This document shows positions 58,010-64,000 of a stretch of 64,000 bases of DNA, one piece after another. Source of the stretch: Cryptomeria japonica (Eukaryota; Streptophyta; Pinopsida; Cupressales; Cupressaceae). Where the stretch lies: the NCBI RefSeq assembly GCF_030272615.1, contig NC_081411.1, positions 838,741,388 through 838,805,387 on the forward strand. Reading direction: 5' to 3'. Positions within the stretch are counted from its first letter, which is position 1, and each line of letters opens with the position of its first letter. Both the position numbers and the translations under genes were made by a program. The notes beneath the pieces were generated by a model that ran no database searches, was not told the DNA's origin, and saw nothing but the letters and a program-made list of their open reading frames with translations.

Positions 58010-60981
58010 ATGATGCATTCATTTCATAGATGTGATAATGAGTTAGCTTCCCTTGTTTCAATGTTTCCTTCTCCTAAAGAACTCTCCCATGCTCTAAGGA
58101 TGAAGACTTTAAGAGTGATCTTGACAATTCTCCTAAAATGTGCCCTTCCTATTTAGCTATCCTAGAGGAAGAGAATGATATCATAAACACCTTTCTTAAT
58201 GTTACTTCACCTTCCCTACATGATGCCTCTCTAAGTGAAAAGGTATTGATGGACATTGACTTATTTTCTCCTAAAGTTGGTCCTTCCAATGGGGGCATGT
58301 TAGTGCAACAAGAGGTTATGAACACTTCTTTCAAAGATTTCCTTCCTAAGCATGAATCTTTGGAGAAATATGTTCATGTTCCTCCTAAAAAACACTCCCT
58401 TCATGAGGATCCTTTTGTGCAAGAAGATGACATTATCCCTACATTTCCTAGTGATGGAATTTCCTTTTCCAACAAAATTCCCACTAGAGATGACGAATTA
58501 ATGATAAATGCTTACCCTTCTCCTAAAGTTTGTCTTACCCATAAGCATCCCTTAGAGAAAGAAGATGAAATAATAAGCAATTTCCTTAATTCTCTCTCCC
58601 CTAAAGATCATATTGAACATATTTTGAGGAAAGAGGATGAGTTTAACACATCTATTGATGCTCTCCCTCCTAAGGATGAGGAATTAATAAACAATGTTAT
58701 CTCCTCTCCCGAAATTGACAATACTTCAAACATTCCTTTCAACAACTTCACTATTTGGGATGATCCATTAGAAGAAGGTGTAGATTATTCTCTACCCCAT
58801 GAGAGAACCCTAGCCAAAGGGGATGAAATCAAGATTGAAAACTCCCTTGATAGTTTCTCACCTTCCTTGAATCTCAATTATTCTCCCTCTCCTCAACTTC
58901 GTTCTACTCATAAGGAAACCCTAGTTTAAGGAAAGATGGTTAACATCTCTTTCAAAGATCTCCATCTCAAAAGTGAGACTTTAGAGAGTAATGTTGATCC
59001 TTCTCCTAGAGAGTTTATTCCCCATGTATATCCTTTGATGATAGAGGATGATATGACCTTTCCTAGTATTACTTTTCCTACTATAACATAAATGCCTACC
59101 CCTTGTCTCTCTCCTAAAATTGATTTAATCCGTGATAAGATTTTAGTGCAAGAGAAGACTATCAATAATTCTTCCAACACTTTTGTTCATTCCTCTAAAC
59201 CATCCTCAATCAATTTGATACATGTGAATGAAACACCTAACAAACCTCTCTGCACTATCCAAGGTGCTTGTCCTTCTCAAAATTCTCAACCTTTAAATAA
59301 GCCTATCTTAGTGGTTCAAGGTGGTTATGCTAATGATTCTTTTTGCACTCCTAACAAACCTATTATTACTGTGCAAGCAGGTTATTCTACTAAGAGCCCT
59401 TATGAGTATGCTAAGCAACTGACTAGAGAGAGTTATAATGCGTTTTCTCACACCTATAACACAAGAAACAATAGGCAACCTAATCCTCCTCCAGTTATCC
59501 CAACTTCACTTCCTCCTTCCCAACCTATTCTTCCTCAAGCTCCTCATATTTCACAAATACTTAGTAAGGACTATGATCTTATTGAACAACTTAAAACTAC
59601 TCCAGCTAAGATTTCTATTTGGGATTTAGTTCAAACTTCTTCCGCTCATCATGGAATGTTACAAGATGCCTTGAAAGATTTGAATGTTCCTCCACCTAAT
59701 ACATCTAGTAATATAGTGTCTTTAGTTAACTCTGTGATGAATCCTAAAGCTCAAATTGTGTTTACTCAAGATGAGTTGCCTACTAGTGAAATTCAACATC
59801 AATATGATCCCTTGATGATTGTGGTTATCATAAATGACACTGCTATAAGACGAACACTGGTAGATAATGGTTCTGGCCTTAATGTGTGTAGCATTAATCT
59901 ATTGCATAAGATGAATGTGGATACATCCCTTATTGAGCCTGACTCTCATCCCATTCAAGGCTTTGATAATGTGGCTAAGTCTTCATTAGGTATTATCACC
60001 TTACCCATCATAGTGGGACCTGTTACTTTGCCTACTCCTATCCATGTTATGTCGGGAAATCTAACATACAACTTGTTATTAGGGAGACCTTGGATTCACA
60101 GTATGCAAGCTGTCCCCTCTACATTGCATAGACAAGTTAAATTTATTTATAATAATAAGACATATACCTTGATAGGTGATACTAATTTTCAAGCTTGTTT
60201 GCAAACATCTACTTCAAAAGGGGGTTCTTCTAAGCCTTCCTCTTCTAGTAATGACTAGTTATACAACATACCTATGGATGGATCATCACCCTCTGATAAT
60301 AAAAATTCTTTGGATGAGTCTGAAGTTCCTGAAGAAGATTCTTCTCAACTTGAATCTACACATGAAAAGGCTTTTGATCCTGAGAAGGTTCTCGCAGAAG
60401 ACAATTGGGGCTCTCTTGATTTCAATCCCACCTTTGTAGGTGAGTATAGGGTTCCTCCTAGAGAGCTTAAAGTTAAAAAGAAGGAAGAAACTAGAATTCA
60501 ATCAGTCTTACCAGAACCTATGAGCAATAATTTTGTGGCCGCTTCTCAAACTTCTTCTCCTCACACCTCTAATTCTGAAGAATTTGATTCTTTGTCTTAT
60601 GAAAAACCACCTTTTCTTTCTGAAATGGCTAATTGTTATGGTCGTGGTTTTCATATTTTGGCTAAGAGTGGCTATAGTGGAAATGGTTGTGGCACAAATG
60701 AACAAGGAATTAAAGTTCCTTTGGAACATAACATGCATGAATGCTATATTTAGTAGTGATGATGATCTCACTTCAACTAAATCATCTTCTACTTCTATCA
60801 ACTCTCATTCCCCTCATAAGGAAATCTTGGCGATGAACAAATCTCTTTATGACTCCCCTCAAATTTCTATATCCAATTATGAATCTTTATCTCCTATTCA
60901 TCATAAAGTCCTAATAAATTACACTCATCCCTCTTCTAAGATTTTTTGTGACTTTTCTTCTTCAATTTTTATCATTTTATA
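58010..60981 (+). pseudogene. Broken polyprotein of element N: repeat region, protease, G-patch
   Basis: It starts at ATG 58010 (MMHSFHRCDNELASLVSMFP), with a frameshift near 58095 into the main frame, which then holds to 60753 with stops at 58927, 59089 and 60256. After another frameshift it runs to TAG about 60980. The N-terminal third is an imperfect repeat of roughly 35-40 residues rich in Glu/Asp/Ser/Pro (KEDEII..FLNSLSPK style). The middle has a Tat-type pre-protease segment (YDLIEQLKTTPAKISIWDLV, about 59572), the protease (RTLVDNGSGLNVCSINLL at about 59852; LTYNLLLGRPWIHSM at about 60060; catalytic Asp kept) and then a G-patch (YGRGFHILAKSGYSGNGCGT then NEQGIKVP, about 60637-60720). 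There is no Gag core and no RT, RNase H or integrase motif. Confidence 0.8.
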
Positions 60982-62247
60982 GATGTTTTTTATCTCACTT
61001 ATAGTTCAGCATTTAGCATGTCATATTCAAATACCTCATTCAATCTATCATGTCTTTAAATAACATTATGGCTATTATGTTGCCCATCATTATGTGACAT
61101 TGGTAGCTCATTTACTGGGGGCTCATTGTCATTCATGATGGTACAATTTCAAGTGCAATCATATTTTTGAAGCAACATAATAGCCTAATTTTATATGTTA
61201 TCTTTTGTTCCTATGGGGACAAGAGTGATTTCATACATCTCTTCTTTTTATGGTTAAAATTTCCCTTTCAGGTAATAGTGTGGAAATATTGATCATCTTT
61301 TCTTTAGAATCCTCTTTTCCTAGATATGGTAGAAGATGTGTATTCTCTTTCTTATCCTTCCCACTTCTTGTGTGGAGCATTTTACATACACTAATGTCTT
61401 GCTTGCATGAACTCATGTGAGTATGTAGTACATTTTTCTTATGTCTAAATCTCTCCCTAGAAGATTGTGTATGTCCTTCTCATTGTCCTTATCCTTGGGA
61501 GGCAATGATCTTTCCTTATTTTTATCTAAGGATCCACTTTTTCCTATTTCGTGGATGGTGTGAACTTTATTACTTGATGTTATTCCTTGTATGCATTTGT
61601 TGTTGTTTGTTCAAGGATTCTCTCTTACAAGAGGTGTAAGTCCTTGACTACAACCTCTTTTGCACTTGGTAAAATACATCCGTAATGAATTCACTCTCCC
61701 AATTGGGTTAAAAAGAGCGTCATCCTTCATTAAGAATAACTTTCACCTCGCAAAAGAAGGAAGTATTGCATTATTATTCTCTTCTTTGTCTTATTCTAGA
61801 AGATGTTATATTTGTCTAAGACAATTCCTCTTGGGGATAGGTGTCTTTTGTACAAAGATCTCTTCTCCTCTAAGGATCTCCTTTACACATACTACAAGAT
61901 ATCCCTTTTCAACTATCTTATCCTTGCTTAAAGAGTGCAAAACTCTCTTGCTTGGATCTATGACATTGTTGCATTTTTGGGGTATCTTCTTTTGTGATGA
62001 AGGTAGGTATCTTTGTTCTACTTTGCTTATGACATAAACATTACACTTTTTGAGCAATGGGTCATTCTCAAAACCAGAGCATAGACTCTTAGAGCGAGAT
62101 GTCACGCTTTTGTACTATACATATACAGGTTGTAGCATACTCGGGCATAGACTCCTATGAGGTGCTTCTAACCTCCCTTACACACACATGCACGAGGTTG
62201 AGTGGAACTAGCGGCATAAGGCTAGACTTTCTCACTCTCCTCCCTTA

Positions 62248-62375
62248 CATGGATCACCTAGACAGACTCTAGGGACTAGTTTTCCATGTCCTTTTTCCCA
62301 TGGATCACCTAGACAAGATCTAGGGGTGAGAAGTCCATGTTTTCTCTCTCACTATTCTTCTCATGGATCACCAAT
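62248..62375 (+). repeat. Three copies of a CATGGATCACC block
   Basis: 'catggatcacctagacaaga' style units at 62248, 62299 and 62362, spaced 51 and 63 bp, each followed by 'tctagggg' or similar in the first two. Confidence 0.6.
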
Positions 62376-62610
62376 GTGTGTATTCATGCTTTTTTCCTTT
62401 CTTTTCTTCTGTTTGCATTTTGTTTCCATTCACATCCTTCATCTTGTGTTAGAGAACTCTCAAATCCTCACACTCTTTGTTGTGTTGGAATTGAGATTTA
62501 GTCCTCTTTCTTACCAAATGATTCTCCATTAGTTTTTGATCTCATATCAAATCTTCTTGTGAGCATTTGTCATCAATATTCTTTAACAATTTGAAGTGGT
62601 AAACATGATA

Positions 62611-62650
62611 CCCTGTTTCAACTCACTAAAATTAGCAAGCCGAAACAGGG
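62611..62650. repeat. Short hairpin upstream of the polypurine tract
   Basis: CCCTGTTTC (62611-62619) pairs perfectly with GAAACAGGG (62642-62650), with a loop of 22 bases. Function unknown. Confidence 0.5.
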
Positions 62651-62871
62651 GGGAGCATATAGCTACCCTTGAATTTTCATCACCTTCCTTAGTAAGCATT
62701 AGGTGATTTTGTGATCTAACACATGTGTTTTGTAGGGTGTGGTTCCTAACTGTGTACGGCAGATACCGCTGGGGGCTTCGTTCGACAGACTTATGGATAT
62801 ATCCTTTTTCAAATAATGTTTACTTTCCTGTAATTTAGCTTGCATATGCACGTAGTGTTCATATGACCGCT

Positions 62872-62886
62872 AAAGTGGGGGCTAAA
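62872..62886 (+). other. Polypurine tract of element N
   Basis: AAAGTGGGGGCTAAA immediately before TGTAGCATC. It has two pyrimidines, as in the other tracts of the window (AAAGAGGGGCAAA). Confidence 0.75.
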
Positions 62887-64000
62887 TGTAGCATCATAAA
62901 TTCTATGCACTTGCTAGGGTGGTACAATTTCACACCTAGTTTAGCACCCACCTTGGCGCATTTTGCATTTTGCATTGCATTTCCCCTTTAGCACATAATT
63001 AATCAAATTAATTAGGTCTAAGGTTCTATTTTATCATCTCCCATATCATAAAGTTGGGCCCTTTTCATTAAAGTGTGCCCCTTTCATTTTATTCTTTTAA
63101 TACATCATTTAATCTAAAACCCTAATTAGGTCCTATTTTGAACTTGGGGGCTTGATTTCGGGGGTCAAAACATCTCGAAATCAGCTATAACTTCGGGATT
63201 CTCTCTAAAATCATCATATCCGACGGCCCTAAAAATTTGGTGAAAAGTTGTCGGGACCATGGCGCCCGGTGTGCACACGGTCCCGAACATTTTTCCCGAA
63301 ATTTTAGGAGCGCAATCCAATCAATAAAATAAAGCTTAACCCCAAGAAATTGGTGGGAGATTCAATCTCTAGGTCGGCCAAAAGTTGAAATTAAGACCTA
63401 GGGTTTCATATATAAGAGCTCTCTTTCTTCATTTGAAAGGATCCAAATTTTGGTTTTCAGGGACCTTCTATGCAGCGAAAGAGAAGATCTTTGAAGACTT
63501 CAACAACATTCAACATCCATCCATCAAGCATTCATCAATTTCATTCATCCATTTAGGGCTTTGAAGGCATTGAAGAGCAATAAGGGATCACCGACTGAAG
63601 ATTGGCTTGTACCCCTCCCTTGGGGTTGGGTATGATTTCATGTTGTTTTCATGTCTTTGCATAAGCCTCATTATATTACTTGTATTCATGCTTTAGATCT
63701 CTTTACATCTTGATTTGGAGCATTTACATTATCATTTACAAGCAATTAGGGTTTACTTTCTAGGTTGCTCTAGTTTGCTTACTTGCATTTTAGGATCTTG
63801 CACACACACAAGGTCTACACACACAAATTTTACTATACAACTTGGCTATTCATGGAGGTGGAAATCACCAAAGTGGGGGTTTGACTAAGGAAAAACCCTA
63901 TATAGCCACCTACAACCCTTTTCAAATATAAGTGCAGATTTCTGAATTTGAAGGACACTGCAGATTGCAAATCCGATGGGAGCAGACCGAGACAGAACTT
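62887..64000 (+). repeat. 3' LTR of element N (runs off the window)
   Basis: It starts TGTAGCATCATAAATTC and matches 56031-57123 base by base with a few substitutions and a short insertion near 63810. TATATAAG at 63409-63416. About 550 bp of it should lie beyond the window end. Confidence 0.9.

Larger units (their letters stand above)
60982..62871 (+). other. 3' untranslated region of element N
   Basis: About 1.9 kb without conserved coding blocks, directly before the polypurine tract. In a complete Tat element pol would lie between the G-patch and the LTR; here it is absent. It contains a short repeat (62248-62375) and a hairpin (62611-62650). Confidence 0.7.

Overview
The window reads as nuclear DNA of a seed plant, most likely a large AT-rich gymnosperm genome. 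The evidence is an unbroken mosaic of decayed plant LTR retrotransposons (Tat/Ogre-like and other Ty3/gypsy, plus Ty1/copia), a primer-binding site matching plant tRNA-Lys, plant mobile domain (PMD) remnants, a tRNA-headed SINE and no recognisable host gene. The taxonomic placement is inference. All coding regions carry stops or frameshifts, so they are pseudogenes. For reference I name family A (LTRs starting TGTAGAC), element T (large Tat-like, minus strand), element N (non-autonomous, LTRs starting TGTAGCATC), element G (gypsy with a Gag, plus strand) and element K (copia, plus strand).

1-12.1 kb: the 3' part of a family A element on the plus strand. A ~950-codon Ser/Pro-rich broken ORF (459-3320) is followed by a 3' untranslated region, a polypurine tract and an LTR (5445-6779). 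Then come a truncated repeat of the upstream region, an antisense PMD pseudogene (about 9480-7690, minus), a second polypurine tract and a second LTR (10365-11852), which is again followed by a repeated fragment. 12.2-14.1 kb: a SINE with 15-bp target duplications, split by a solo LTR with its own 5-bp duplications. 14.1-17.9 kb: AT-rich DNA with a 27-bp and a 31-bp minisatellite, then a minus-strand family A LTR (about 16717-17897) fused directly to reverse transcriptase coding sequence. 17.9-25.4 kb: a minus-strand gypsy element of the type in which RNase H precedes RT, with Gag, protease, RNase H and RT remnants and an unrecognised upstream ORF. 25.4-31.2 kb: mostly non-coding repeat-like DNA, a hairpin, an unrecognised minus-strand ORF remnant and a copia LTR fragment.

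31.3-64 kb is a nested stack. Element G (5' LTR 31263-32882, PBS, Gag) is interrupted inside its Gag zinc knuckle by element T, whose 3' LTR lies at 33925-34973 and 5' LTR at 54987-56030. Reading T on the minus strand gives 5' LTR, tRNA-Lys PBS, a long leader, Gag, protease, a G-patch, RT, RNase H, a second RNase H, integrase, an oppositely oriented PMD pseudogene (plus strand, 36560-38330), the polypurine tract and the 3' LTR. T's Gag is split by a chimera (45037 to about 51404) of copia element K joined within its RT to a family A LTR. T's 5' LTR is split four bases from its end by element N (56031 to beyond the window). N keeps LTRs, a broken ORF with a protease and a G-patch, and a polypurine tract, but has no RT, RNase H or integrase.

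The most interesting pattern is an antisense PMD gene sitting between pol (or its former place) and the 3' LTR, seen in two differently sequenced elements. In each the DNA upstream of the PMD start carries clusters of short perfect or near-perfect palindromes (TCGTACGA in T, TACACAAGTGTA in family A). LTR U3 regions and leaders of several families here also carry variable-copy dyad repeats. A regulatory role for these palindromes is my inference.
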